DNA of 64,000 nucleotides from assembly GCF_016865485.1 (NCBI RefSeq), contig NZ_AP024452.1:3246501-3310500 (forward strand), read 5' to 3'. Origin of the DNA: Luteitalea sp. TBR-22 (GTDB lineage: Bacteria; Acidobacteriota; Vicinamibacteria; Vicinamibacterales; Vicinamibacteraceae). The translations under genes were made by a program, and so were the position numbers. Numbering within the stretch: position 1 is the stretch's first letter; every line of letters begins with the position of its first letter. The notes under the pieces are model-generated. The model saw only the letters and a list, made by a program, of their open reading frames with translations, was not told where the DNA came from and ran no database searches. Below, one piece after another: positions 43,227-50,690 of this stretch.

Positions 43227-43853
43227 TCAGGCCACCGGCGCCGACTGCAGGGCGTGCAGTTGCGCCCGGCCTTCGGCCAGCCTGACCTGCCAGGACGCGA
43301 GCGCCGTGGTCAGGTCGTGTTCCAGGGCGTCGGCGACGGCAACCCAATCCGCGCTCTCGGCCGCGCCCGTCAGGACGGCGGCCACCCGGTCGATCTCGGC
43401 CACATCGTCCCCCAACCAGTCGGTCGGTGCCAAGCCCGCCTGCCGCGCCCAGAGGTCTGCGGTATGGACCAGGGCGGCCAGCAGCGCGAGGTTGTCGGCC
43501 AGCGGCGCCAGTTGGGGACCGGCCTCCTGCGCACTGGCCCCACGCAGCGTCGTCGCGAGTCCGCGGGCTTCCTGCGACAGCTCGGGCAGGTACCGCAGGG
43601 CGTCACCGAGTGCCGAGGCAGCCATCTCCCCCGCCGGAGTGGTGTCCACGTCGAGGGCATCGGCGTCGTGCAGGACCCGCTCCAGCACCCCGGACTCGCG
43701 GAATGCCGGTTCGTCGACACCATTGATGCGGACGGCCGTCACTATGCGCTTGCCTTGCGCGAGCACCGGCTCGACGGCCGACAGCACCGCATCGACCGTA
43801 ATCGGCACGTTGACGCCGGGGATTAACGTGGAATCTACGCGAAGTGTGAGCAT
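43227..43853 (-). CDS. Unknown protein heading the glycan-stator operon
   Basis: 208 residues, mostly helical, no signal peptide or membrane helix. No family was recognised. The N-terminus (MLTLRVDSTLIPGVNVPITVD) is beta-rich, the rest is long amphipathic helices (LAPLADNLALLAALVHTADLW). The start with GGAG six bases upstream was chosen. It lies between the flagellin cluster (divergent) and degT, under a sigma-54-like promoter, so it is probably a flagellar accessory protein, for instance a chaperone or regulator of glycosylation. That is inference from position. Confidence 0.7.
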   Translation of the reverse strand: MLTLRVDSTLIPGVNVPITVDAVLSAVEPVLAQGKRIVTAVRINGVDEPAFRESGVLERVLHDADALDVDTTPAGEMAASALGDALRYLPELSQEARGLATTLRGASAQEAGPQLAPLADNLALLAALVHTADLWARQAGLAPTDWLGDDVAEIDRVAAVLTGAAESADWVAVADALEHDLTTALASWQVRLAEGRAQLHALQSAPVA

Positions 43854-43880
43854 CGAGGTCTCCATGCTGCTGCAGACAGG

Positions 43881-43897
43881 AGCAAACGGGAGGCCAG
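43881..43897 (-). promoter_or_regulatory. Sigma-54-like promoter of the glycan-stator operon
   Basis: On the minus strand CTGGCCTCCCGTTTGCT keeps the invariant GG and GC at ten-base distance and a full TTGCT, with CT instead of AC in the -24 element. It lies 28 bases before the ATG at 43853. Confidence 0.5.
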
Positions 43898-43988
43898 CCC
43901 CGAATCCGATCAGGAAACCGGCATGGATGTTGGATTGTCCCGGTGTGGCTGGTGAGAGGGCGGTGTGCGGCGCGTGTGCGCCTACCGC

Positions 43989-44015
43989 TCAAGCTGCGCA
44001 CACACCCGCCGATTT
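43989..44015 (+). promoter_or_regulatory. Sigma-28 promoter of flagellin gene 1
   Basis: TCAAGCTG, 11 bases, GCCGATTT. Spacing equals the FliA consensus TAAAGTTT-N11-GCCGATAA. The flagellin ATG is 44 bases further on, with GGAGGAG as ribosome site. Confidence 0.65.
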
Positions 44016-44058
44016 GCCCTTGTGAGCCCCTTAAGGCTCCGCACCCGGAGGAGTAGGC

Positions 44059-44874
44059 ATGGCATCGTTCTCGGTCGTCACCAATGTGTCTGCGGTCAAC
44101 GCGCAGGCCAACCTGTACCAGACCAACATCGGTCTGCGGCAGGCCCTGACCCGCGTGTCGAGCGGGTATCGCATCAACTACTCGGGCGACGATGCGGCCG
44201 GCCTGGCGGTCGCCAACCGGTATCGCTCCGACGTCGCCGTCCTGCAGCAGGGCGTGCGCAACGCCAACGACGGGCTGTCCGATCTGCAGATCAAGGACGG
44301 CGCCCTCGACAACATGTCCAAGCTGCTCGACCGTCTCGCCGTGCTGGCCACGCAGGCGGCCTCGGGCCAGACGACGACGGCCTCGCGCAACACGCTGAGC
44401 GCCGAGTTCCTCGACGTGCTCGGCGAAATCAGCCGCGAGTCGAACGTGGCGCGCCTGGACGTCGCCGGCACCTCGCAGGGCTTCTCCGTGTTCGTGAGCA
44501 GCAACGGCAGCAATGGCGTCGTGGCCGGCACCATCGGCGACGTCGACATCACGTCGCTCGGGCTGGTGGGGCTGGACATCTCCACGCAGGGCGGCGCCCA
44601 GACCGCGGTGTCCACGGTCACCACCGCCATCACCAACCTCGGCGCGGTCCAGGGCCAGGTGGGTCAGTTGCAGAACCGGCTCTCCTACGCGATCAACCTC
44701 GCGCAGAGCCAGATCGTCAACACCAAGGCCGCCGAGAGCCGCATCCGCGACGCCAACGTCGCCGAGGAGTCGGCCAACCTGACGCGCTACTCGATCCTGA
44801 ACCAGTCCGGCATCGCCGCCCTGGCGCAGGCCAACCAGTCCACGAGCGCCGTCCTCTCGCTGCTCCGCGGCTGA
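44059..44874 (+). CDS. fliC: Flagellin 1
   Basis: 271 residues, a short flagellin consisting of the D0 and D1 parts only. The N-terminal coil TNIGLRQALTRVSSGYRIN and DDAAGLAVANRYRSD, and the C-terminal AESRIRDANVAEESANLTRYSILNQ and LSLLRG are conserved; the variable D2/D3 domains are reduced to about 70 residues. It differs from the two near-identical flagellins that follow, for instance in the NVSAVNAQANLYQTN start, and so could be a minor or early filament protein. A hairpin at 44902-44933 may end its transcript. Confidence 0.97.
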   Translation: MASFSVVTNVSAVNAQANLYQTNIGLRQALTRVSSGYRINYSGDDAAGLAVANRYRSDVAVLQQGVRNANDGLSDLQIKDGALDNMSKLLDRLAVLATQAASGQTTTASRNTLSAEFLDVLGEISRESNVARLDVAGTSQGFSVFVSSNGSNGVVAGTIGDVDITSLGLVGLDISTQGGAQTAVSTVTTAITNLGAVQGQVGQLQNRLSYAINLAQSQIVNTKAAESRIRDANVAEESANLTRYSILNQSGIAALAQANQSTSAVLSLLRG

Positions 44875-44901
44875 CGCCCTCGAGACCTCCCCTCCGCGGA
44901 C

Positions 44902-44933
44902 AGGCCCGTCGTCGCCCTCGCGCCGGCGGGCCT
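44902..44933 (+). terminator. Weak hairpin after flagellin 1
   Basis: AGGCCCG and CGGGCCT flank an 18-base loop 28 bases after the stop codon. There is no T-run, so termination may be partial. Confidence 0.3.
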
Positions 44934-44990
44934 CGTCGTCTCGGCGCGCGGCCCGCCCCTGGCGATCCGCGATCGGCGATCCCCGGCCGT

Positions 44991-45017
44991 TAAAGGTCGG
45001 GCCAGGCCAGTCGATTA
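44991..45017 (+). promoter_or_regulatory. Sigma-28 promoter of flagellin gene 2
   Basis: TAAAGGTC-N11-GTCGATTA, exact FliA spacing. The expected transcript start leaves a leader of about 70 bases that contains the hairpin at 45030-45045. Confidence 0.75.
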
Positions 45018-45029
45018 CCTTCCCGAACG

Positions 45030-45045
45030 GCACCAAGGATGGTGC
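45030..45045 (+). promoter_or_regulatory. Leader hairpin with AAGGAT loop, candidate CsrA site
   Basis: GCACC-AAGGAT-GGTGC. The six-base loop is the ARGGAU form that CsrA prefers, presented on a five-base-pair stem in the flagellin 2 leader. A second GGA lies in the ribosome site AAGGAGGA, so one CsrA dimer could bridge both. Confidence 0.6.
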
Positions 45046-45074
45046 TCTCGGAGCCCGCCCCCAGCGGGGTCCAA

Positions 45075-45898
45075 CGGTCAAGGAGGATCGTCATGGCAAG
45101 TTTCTCGGTCATCACCAACGTCGCCGCCAACAACGCCCAGGCCAACCTGTACTCGACCAACATCGGTCTGCGTACGGCCCTCACGCGCGTCAGCAGCGGC
45201 TTCCGCATCAACAACTCCGGTGATGACGCGGCCGGCCTCGCGGTCGCCAACGGCTACCGCTCCACCGTCGCGGTGCTCAACCAGGGCGTCCGCAACGCCA
45301 ACGATGGCCTGTCGGACCTGCAGATCAAGGACGGCGCGCTCGACAACGTCTCCAAGCTGCTCGACCGCCTCTCGACGCTCGCCACGCAGGCGGCCTCGGG
45401 CCAGACCACCAGCACCTCGCGCACCACGCTCGATGCCGAGTTCGACGACGTGCTCAACGAGATCAACCGTGAGACCAACGTGGCCGGCCTGGCCACGGCG
45501 CAGGGCTTCTCGGTGTTCGTGAGCAACAACAGCACCAACGGCAAGGTCGGCGGCAGCATCAACGCCGTCACCACCACCTCGCTCGGCATCGCCACCGGCG
45601 ACCTGACGACGCAGGCAGCCGCGCAGACCGCGGTGGCCTCCATCGCGTCGGCCGTGACCTCGCTGGGCACCGTGCAGGGCCAGGTCGGTCAGTTGCAGAA
45701 CCGCCTCAGCTACGCCATCAGCCTGGCGCAGAACCAGATCGTCAACAACAAGGCCGCCGAGAGCCGCATCCGCGACGCCAACATCGCGGAAGAGTCGGCC
45801 AACCTCACCCGCTTCTCCATCCTGAACCAGTCCGGCATCGCCGCCCTGGCCCAGGCCAACGGCCAGACCTCCGCGGTCCTCTCGCTGCTCCGCGGCTA
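45075..45898 (+). repeat. Flagellin duplication, copy 1
   Basis: From 18 bases before the ATG to the second base of the stop codon this stretch is nearly identical to 46104-46927. Only scattered substitutions separate them, nearly all silent. The flanking leaders and terminators are unrelated. Confidence 0.9.
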
Positions 45899-45899
45899 G
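45093..45899 (+). CDS. fliC: Flagellin 2
   Basis: 268 residues, D0/D1 only. NVAANNAQANLYSTNIGLRTALTRVSSG starts the N-terminal coil and LTRFSILNQSGIAALAQANG and LSLLRG close the C-terminal coil. It differs from flagellin 3 by a single residue (Thr for Ser in IATGDL). The ATG at 45093 has AGGAGG eight bases upstream. An in-frame ATG at 45039 lies inside the leader hairpin and is not the start. Confidence 0.97.
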   Translation: MASFSVITNVAANNAQANLYSTNIGLRTALTRVSSGFRINNSGDDAAGLAVANGYRSTVAVLNQGVRNANDGLSDLQIKDGALDNVSKLLDRLSTLATQAASGQTTSTSRTTLDAEFDDVLNEINRETNVAGLATAQGFSVFVSNNSTNGKVGGSINAVTTTSLGIATGDLTTQAAAQTAVASIASAVTSLGTVQGQVGQLQNRLSYAISLAQNQIVNNKAAESRIRDANIAEESANLTRFSILNQSGIAALAQANGQTSAVLSLLRG

Positions 45900-45929
45900 C
45901 CCCCCGTCAGGCACGCCTGACGACACCCC

Positions 45930-45965
45930 GACAGGCCGTCCGGACGCAAGTCCGGACGGCCTGTC
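45930..45965 (+). terminator. Strong hairpin after flagellin 2
   Basis: A perfect 16-base-pair stem (begins GACAGGCCGTCCGGAC) with a GCAA tetraloop, preceded by a smaller GTCAGGC-AC-GCCTGAC stem at 45906-45921. The following bases CGTCTTGT are only mildly T-rich. It separates flagellin 2 from the promoter of flagellin 3. Confidence 0.7.
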
Positions 45966-46016
45966 CGTCTTGTGGCCGTGCCGTCACCCCGCACAACATC
46001 TCGCGGATCTCGGCAC

Positions 46017-46043
46017 TAAAGCCGCGCCAGCGAGGGCCGATTA
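46017..46043 (+). promoter_or_regulatory. Sigma-28 promoter of flagellin gene 3
   Basis: TAAAGCCG-N11-GCCGATTA, the best FliA match of the window (one base from GCCGATAA). Confidence 0.8.
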
Positions 46044-46056
46044 CCACCCCGACAAC

Positions 46057-46074
46057 GGCACCGCGGACGGTGCC
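46057..46074 (+). promoter_or_regulatory. Leader hairpin with GCGGAC loop, candidate CsrA site
   Basis: GGCACC-GCGGAC-GGTGCC: a six-base-pair stem presenting GGA in a six-base loop about ten bases after the expected transcript start of flagellin 3. Confidence 0.55.
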
Positions 46075-46077
46075 ACC

Positions 46078-46099
46078 GGGTTCGCAGGGACGCGAACCC
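46078..46099 (+). promoter_or_regulatory. Second leader hairpin with AGGGAC loop, candidate CsrA site
   Basis: GGGTTCGC-AGGGAC-GCGAACCC: an eight-base-pair stem with GGGA in a six-base loop, 22 bases before the ATG. With the preceding hairpin and the AAGGAGGA ribosome site it gives three GGA positions in one leader. Confidence 0.6.
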
Positions 46100-46103
46100 G
46101 ACT

Positions 46104-46927
46104 CGGTCAAGGAGGATCGTCATGGCAAGTTTCTCGGTCATCACCAACGTCGCCGCCAACAACGCCCAGGCCAACCTGTACTCGACCAACATCGGTCTGC
46201 GTACGGCCCTCACGCGCGTCAGCAGCGGCTTCCGCATCAACAACTCCGGTGACGATGCGGCCGGCCTCGCGGTCGCCAACGGCTACCGTTCCACCGTCGC
46301 GGTGCTCAACCAGGGCGTCCGCAACGCCAACGATGGCCTGTCGGACCTGCAGATCAAGGACGGCGCGCTCGACAACGTCTCCAAGCTGCTCGACCGCCTC
46401 TCGACGCTCGCCACGCAGGCGGCCTCGGGCCAGACCACCAGCACCTCGCGCACCACGCTCGATGCCGAGTTCGACGACGTGCTCAACGAGATCAACCGTG
46501 AGACCAACGTGGCCGGCCTGGCCACGGCGCAGGGCTTCTCGGTGTTCGTGAGCAACAACAGCACCAACGGCAAGGTCGGCGGCAGCATCAACGCCGTCAC
46601 CACCACCTCGCTCGGCATCGCCTCGGGCGATCTGACGACGCAGGCAGCCGCGCAGACCGCGGTGGCCTCCATCGCGTCGGCCGTGACCTCGCTGGGCACC
46701 GTGCAGGGCCAGGTCGGTCAGCTGCAGAACCGCCTCAGCTACGCCATCAGCCTGGCGCAGAACCAGATCGTCAACAACAAGGCCGCCGAGAGCCGCATCC
46801 GCGACGCCAACATCGCGGAAGAGTCGGCCAACCTCACCCGGTTCTCCATCCTGAACCAGTCCGGCATCGCCGCCCTGGCCCAGGCCAACGGCCAGACCTC
46901 CGCGGTCCTCTCGCTGCTCCGCGGCTA
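46104..46927 (+). repeat. Flagellin duplication, copy 2
   Basis: Partner of 45075-45898. Identity begins at CGGTCAAGGAGG and ends at the penultimate base of the stop codon (TAA here, TAG in copy 1). Confidence 0.9.
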
Positions 46928-46928
46928 A
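46122..46928 (+). CDS. fliC: Flagellin 3
   Basis: 268 residues, identical to flagellin 2 except for IASGDL. It has its own promoter, a different leader with two GGA hairpins and its own T-run terminator, so expression of two identical subunits can be set separately. The doubling probably raises dosage of the main filament protein. Confidence 0.97.
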   Translation: MASFSVITNVAANNAQANLYSTNIGLRTALTRVSSGFRINNSGDDAAGLAVANGYRSTVAVLNQGVRNANDGLSDLQIKDGALDNVSKLLDRLSTLATQAASGQTTSTSRTTLDAEFDDVLNEINRETNVAGLATAQGFSVFVSNNSTNGKVGGSINAVTTTSLGIASGDLTTQAAAQTAVASIASAVTSLGTVQGQVGQLQNRLSYAISLAQNQIVNNKAAESRIRDANIAEESANLTRFSILNQSGIAALAQANGQTSAVLSLLRG

Positions 46929-46942
46929 GGACTCGCACCCTA

Positions 46943-46981
46943 GCGCCGGTCGGGCACCTCCGGGCCCGGCCGGCGCCTTTT
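46943..46981 (+). terminator. Intrinsic terminator after flagellin 3
   Basis: GCGCCGG and CCGGCGC arms enclose a GC-rich loop and are followed by CTTTT, the clearest T-run terminator in this window. Confidence 0.75.
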
Positions 46982-47027
46982 CCCTGCCCCCACGCCCAGC
47001 CCCCAGCCCCGCAGCACTCGCCGCCCC

Positions 47028-47054
47028 TACAGCTTCCCGCTAGACTGCCGATTG
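47028..47054 (+). promoter_or_regulatory. Sigma-28 promoter of fliD
   Basis: TACAGCTT-N11-GCCGATTG with exact FliA spacing, 42 bases before the fliD ATG. Confidence 0.65.
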
Positions 47055-47096
47055 AGGGAGTAGACGCCCGGGATCGGACGTCGGAGGCGTGTGTCC

Positions 47097-48434
47097 ATGA
47101 GCAGTCCCATTACGCTGAGCGGCTTCAACAACATCGACTTCAACAGCATCGTCGAGGCCCTGTACCAGCAGGAGCGCCAGCCCGTGCTGCAGTTGCAGAC
47201 GCAGCAGGCGCAGCTCGAGAAACAGAAGACAGCCTTCGGCACCCTCGCGACACGCCTGAGCGCGCTCGAGTCGGCAGCCAGCGACCTGGCGTCCTCGAGG
47301 GCCTTCAGCGGGACCACGGCGTCGGTCAGCAAGGAGTCGGCAGTCAGGGCGTCGAGCGCCAGCGGCGCCGCCACGGGGAGCTACTCGCTCACCGTCAGCG
47401 CCCTCGCCCAGGCGCAGGTCACCGCCACCAACGGCACCACGCCGGACGCCGACACGACGGTGGTCGCCAGCGGCGGCTCGCTGGTCATCGGCGGCAAGAC
47501 CGTCACCGTGACCGGGGACGTGACGATGAACGGCCTGGCCGCCGCGATCAACGAGACGGCCGACATCGGGGTCACGGCCTCGGTCGTGCGATCGACCGGC
47601 GGCGCGTACCAGCTGGTGCTGACCGGCAAGGAGACGGGCGCCGACAAGGCGTTCACCGTCACCAACAACCTCACCGGTGGCGGCGGCGTGAGCTTCCCCG
47701 GCACCAACGCGCAGGCCGCGCAGGATGCGGTCCTGTCGATCAACAACGTGACGGTCACCAGCAGTTCCAACACCGTCGAGAACGCCATCCCTGGCGTCAC
47801 CCTGACGCTGCAGGAGCAGATCGCGGCGCCCGTGGTGATCACCATCACGGCAGACACGTCGTCGGTCGAGGAACTGGTGAAGAAGTTCACCAGCGCCTAC
47901 AACGAGCTGCAGACCTTCCTCGAGCAGCAGACCAAGGCCTTCGCCAACAAGGAGCGCGACAACATCGGCGGCGACCCGCTGGTGCGGCAGCTGCGCAACA
48001 GCCTGAGTCGCGTCGCCTCGGGGGAGATTCCCACCGGCGACACGTACACCTCGCTCGCGCAGGTCGGCCTCTCGTTCAACCGCACGGGCCAGCTCGAGTT
48101 CCGCAACGCCGACCTGCAGGCGGCCATCAAGGCCGACCGGACGGCGGTGATGAGCCTGTTCCAGGGCGGCTCGGGCTTCGATGGCGCCTTCGACAAGATG
48201 AAGACCGCCGTCAGCAACTACACCAGCAGCGGCGGCCTCATCCCGACGGCGCGCACGCGCCTCGACGACCAGCTGACCAAGCTCGGTGAGCGCATCAGCG
48301 AGATGGAGCGGCGGCTGGCGATCCGCAAGGAAGCATTGCAGAAGGAGTACGTTGCGGCCGATTTGGCGATCGCGCAGCTGAACTCCTCCAAGAGCCAGCT
48401 GGGATCGTTCTCCTCATCGCTCAGCAGCCTCTGA
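47097..48434 (+). CDS. fliD: Flagellar filament cap protein FliD
   Basis: 445 residues. The N-terminal FNNIDFNSIVEALYQQERQPVLQLQTQ coiled segment and SAVRASSASGAATGSYSLTVSALAQ are the FliD N-terminal domain; the C-terminal domain (EELVKKFTSAYNELQTFLEQQT to ISEMERRLAIRKEALQKEY) completes the HAP2 structure. It caps the filament and folds incoming flagellin. GGAGG lies nine bases before the ATG; a GTG six bases earlier is less likely. It is followed closely by fliS and a chaperone gene, forming a late operon. Confidence 0.96.
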   Translation: MSSPITLSGFNNIDFNSIVEALYQQERQPVLQLQTQQAQLEKQKTAFGTLATRLSALESAASDLASSRAFSGTTASVSKESAVRASSASGAATGSYSLTVSALAQAQVTATNGTTPDADTTVVASGGSLVIGGKTVTVTGDVTMNGLAAAINETADIGVTASVVRSTGGAYQLVLTGKETGADKAFTVTNNLTGGGGVSFPGTNAQAAQDAVLSINNVTVTSSSNTVENAIPGVTLTLQEQIAAPVVITITADTSSVEELVKKFTSAYNELQTFLEQQTKAFANKERDNIGGDPLVRQLRNSLSRVASGEIPTGDTYTSLAQVGLSFNRTGQLEFRNADLQAAIKADRTAVMSLFQGGSGFDGAFDKMKTAVSNYTSSGGLIPTARTRLDDQLTKLGERISEMERRLAIRKEALQKEYVAADLAIAQLNSSKSQLGSFSSSLSSL

Positions 48435-48457
48435 GGCACACGGAAACACCATCGCCC

Positions 48458-48889
48458 ATGTCGACTCTTCTGGCGTACGCCGCTCCCCACAGCCCGAATC
48501 CAGCCATGTACAACAAGGGTGCCCAGGCCTACCTGCAGACCCAGGTGCAGTCACGCACGCCGGTCGAGCTCGTCGTGATGCTGTACGACGGGGCCATCAA
48601 GTTCCTCGGCCAGGCCCGCGAGGCGATGGCACGCCGCGACCTGATCGCCAAGCGGCACGCGCTGTCGCGCGGGCTGGCCATCGTGCAGGAACTGCAGAAC
48701 ATGCTGAACATGGAGGCGGGAGGCGAGGTTGCCGAGCGCCTCGACGGCCTCTACACTTACATCCTCGGCCGGTGCTACGAGGCCAACACGCAGCTGGATC
48801 CGGCGGGTCTGGACGAAGCCATCAAGCTGCTGACGCCGCTGCGCGATGCCTGGGCCGCCGTGGCCCAGAATCCGGCGCAAGCCGGCTGA
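48458..48889 (+). CDS. fliS: Flagellin chaperone FliS
   Basis: 143 residues, helical. YLQTQVQSRTPVELVVMLYDGAIKFLGQA is the FliS signature and YTYILGRCYEANTQLDPAGLDEAIKLL the C-terminal helices. It binds the C-terminal coil of flagellin before export, and in other bacteria also interacts with FliW. The N-terminal 18 residues are slightly longer than usual. Confidence 0.95.
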   Translation: MSTLLAYAAPHSPNPAMYNKGAQAYLQTQVQSRTPVELVVMLYDGAIKFLGQAREAMARRDLIAKRHALSRGLAIVQELQNMLNMEAGGEVAERLDGLYTYILGRCYEANTQLDPAGLDEAIKLLTPLRDAWAAVAQNPAQAG

Positions 48890-48919
48890 GCGGCCCGCAC
48901 CGCCGGGAGACCGGTTCCC

Positions 48920-49390
48920 ATGACTGCTGATCTCGCCACGGTGCTCGCCGACTACCGGACCGGCCTCGACGCCGAGCTGGCCCTGCTGGCGCAACTGCAC
49001 GACGTGGCGAGGCGGCAGCACGCCCTCCCCGCCTCCCCCACCCCGGAAGCCCTCACCGCCCTCGCCCTCGAACGCGAACACCTGCTCGCCACCCTCGCCG
49101 GGCTGGAACAGCAGGTCCTGCCGCTCCGCACCCAACTGGCCGCCCAGGTGCACGCCGTGCGGCAGATGCCCGGGTACGCCGGCGTGGCCGAGCGTCACCA
49201 GCGCGCGACCGCCCTGGTCAACGACATCACGCAACTCGACGACGAGAGCCTGCAGGTGCTCCAGCGCGCCGACGCGGACCGTCGCGCAGCCACGCAGAGC
49301 CTCGAAGCGGGCGAAGCCACGCTGGCGGCCTACCGCCGCATCCTGCAGCAGCCACAGGCGCCGGCAGGCCTGTTCACGCAGCGGGGCTGA
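48920..49390 (+). CDS. FlgN/FliT-like flagellar export chaperone
   Basis: 156 residues, almost entirely amphipathic helix. The arrangement of a long N-terminal helix (LADYRTGLDAELALLAQLHDVARRQ), LEREHLLATLAGLEQQ and a C-terminal helical hairpin fits FlgN/FliT-type chaperones, but similarity is structural rather than by motif. Third gene of the fliD operon, where fliT normally stands. It ends 100 bases before the converging GNAT gene. Confidence 0.65.
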   Translation: MTADLATVLADYRTGLDAELALLAQLHDVARRQHALPASPTPEALTALALEREHLLATLAGLEQQVLPLRTQLAAQVHAVRQMPGYAGVAERHQRATALVNDITQLDDESLQVLQRADADRRAATQSLEAGEATLAAYRRILQQPQAPAGLFTQRG

Positions 49391-49391
49391 A

Positions 49392-49409
49392 CCTCGAGCA
49401 GGCTCGAGG
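49392..49409. terminator. Palindromic hairpin between converging operons
   Basis: CCTCGAGC-AG-GCTCGAGG is a perfect eight-base-pair stem one base after the stop codon of the FliT-like gene. No T-run is present. Confidence 0.35.
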
Positions 49410-49490
49410 CGCTGGGCAGGGCTCAGGGATCAGGGAGCTTCACCTGGAGATGGCGCGGCGCGCCGCAGGTTCGAGCTTCTCAACCGCGGG

Positions 49491-50438
49491 TCACGCGCTG
49501 GCCGCGGCGGCGGGCGTGAGGACGCGTCGGCCGAGCGGACGCTCGGCGTGCAGGAAGTAGCCGGTGGGGACGAACCCACGCACGTCGTACAGGGCGCGCG
49601 CATGGGCGTTGTCTTCGCTCACCAGGAGCGTCGCCACGGCCCGGTCGTGCGAGACGCCCCACGACAGCATGCCGTCGAGCAGGCGGCTGGCCAGGTGCTG
49701 CCGACGCGCGAGCGGATCGACGACGATCTGCGCGAGGTGGAGCGTGCGCGCCGACAACGCGGTCACGATGGCCGCGCCGTTCAACTGCCCGGCGAGCGCG
49801 CCGGGCAGGACCAGGCTGGCGTCGGGCACGAAGCGGCCGAGCGCGGCACCGCGCGTCAGCTGCCCCAGGTACTGCGCCCACTCCTCGAGGCGCCCGTGCG
49901 GCGCGAAGCAGCGCGCTCCGGGCACGCCGGCATACGCCCGGGAGAACAGGCGGACGAGATCGGGGCCATCCTCCTCGGCCAGCGGGCGCAACGCCGGATC
50001 GATCGGCCCCTGGCAGCTGCGGTCCAGCGTCCGACGCAGATACCAGTAGCGGGTCACCGCGAACCGTCGGCGCTGCAGGGCGCTCTCGCAGGCCGGGCTG
50101 TCGGGGAACACGAACAGCAGGATGTCGTGCGCCAGCGACGCCTCGGGCGCCTTGAAGATCGCGTCGAGCAGCAACCGCACGCCGTCGGCCGTCCTGGCCT
50201 GCAACGCGCCGACCTGCAGCACGCCGTGCTGCACGAGGAAGTATGTCCAGCCGACGATGCTCTGCCCCGGTCCGCGCACCACCAGGCCCGGCAGGGTGCC
50301 GTCGGCGCGAGCGTGCTCGAGAATCTGGAGCGACGGCTCGAGATCCCACTGCAGGCCCGTCGACCAGCGGGCCTTCTCCGCCTCGTAGACCGGGCGCATG
50401 GCCTCGGCCGGCAGGTTCCGCCAGTCGTCGAGCCTCAT
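49491..50438 (-). CDS. GNAT-family N-acetyltransferase coupled to csrA
   Basis: 315 residues. The C-terminal half is a GNAT domain (AQIVVDPLARRQHLASRLLDGML, then LLVSEDNAHARALYDVRGF), the N-terminal half has a second, weaker GNAT-like fold (GLVVRGPGQSIVGWTYFLVQHG). Its ATG overlaps the csrA stop codon (ATGA), so it is the last gene of the flgM-csrA operon. Possible targets are flagellin, a glycan sugar or CsrA itself; none can be chosen from sequence. It is too long and different from PseH to be assigned to pseudaminate synthesis. Confidence 0.75.
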   Translation of the reverse strand: MRLDDWRNLPAEAMRPVYEAEKARWSTGLQWDLEPSLQILEHARADGTLPGLVVRGPGQSIVGWTYFLVQHGVLQVGALQARTADGVRLLLDAIFKAPEASLAHDILLFVFPDSPACESALQRRRFAVTRYWYLRRTLDRSCQGPIDPALRPLAEEDGPDLVRLFSRAYAGVPGARCFAPHGRLEEWAQYLGQLTRGAALGRFVPDASLVLPGALAGQLNGAAIVTALSARTLHLAQIVVDPLARRQHLASRLLDGMLSWGVSHDRAVATLLVSEDNAHARALYDVRGFVPTGYFLHAERPLGRRVLTPAAAASA

Positions 50439-50674
50439 GACGCGCCGCCGGCGGCCTTGGTGAGCTGCGAGAGCGCGGCCGGCAGCCCGGTGGGCGTGGC
50501 GGCCCGACGGTTCTCCTCGCGGATCTGGTCGTAGACCTCCTGCCGGTGCACCGGCACGTCGGCCGGCGCCGTCACTCCGAGGCGCACGGCGTCCTTGCTG
50601 ACCCGGAGCACCCGGATCTCGATGCCATCGGCCACGATGATCGCTTCGTTGCGGCGGCGCGTGAAGACGAGCAC
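50435..50674 (-). CDS. csrA: Carbon storage regulator CsrA
   Basis: 79 residues. MLVFTRRRNEAIIVADGIEIRVLRVSKDAVRLGVTAP is the standard CsrA core with the RNA-binding Arg and Leu at the N-terminus, then VPVHRQEVYDQIREENRRA. A 20-residue Ala-rich tail follows. CsrA binds GGA in hairpin loops of leaders and blocks translation; the flagellin leaders at 45.0 and 46.1 kb carry such sites. It lies 16 bases after fliW, the usual pair. Confidence 0.97.
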   Translation of the reverse strand: MLVFTRRRNEAIIVADGIEIRVLRVSKDAVRLGVTAPADVPVHRQEVYDQIREENRRAATPTGLPAALSQLTKAAGGAS

Positions 50675-50690
50675 GACGGGGCGTCCTTGC

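Noticed and set aside
45039-45092. Upstream start giving flagellin 2 an 18-residue extension
   Set aside because: Flagellins begin at MASFSV as in the other copies, and the upstream ATG lies in the leader hairpin without a ribosome site.
49491-50438. GNAT gene as PseH of pseudaminate synthesis
   Set aside because: Length and double-domain layout do not fit PseH, and it lies in the csrA operon on the other side of the flagellin genes.
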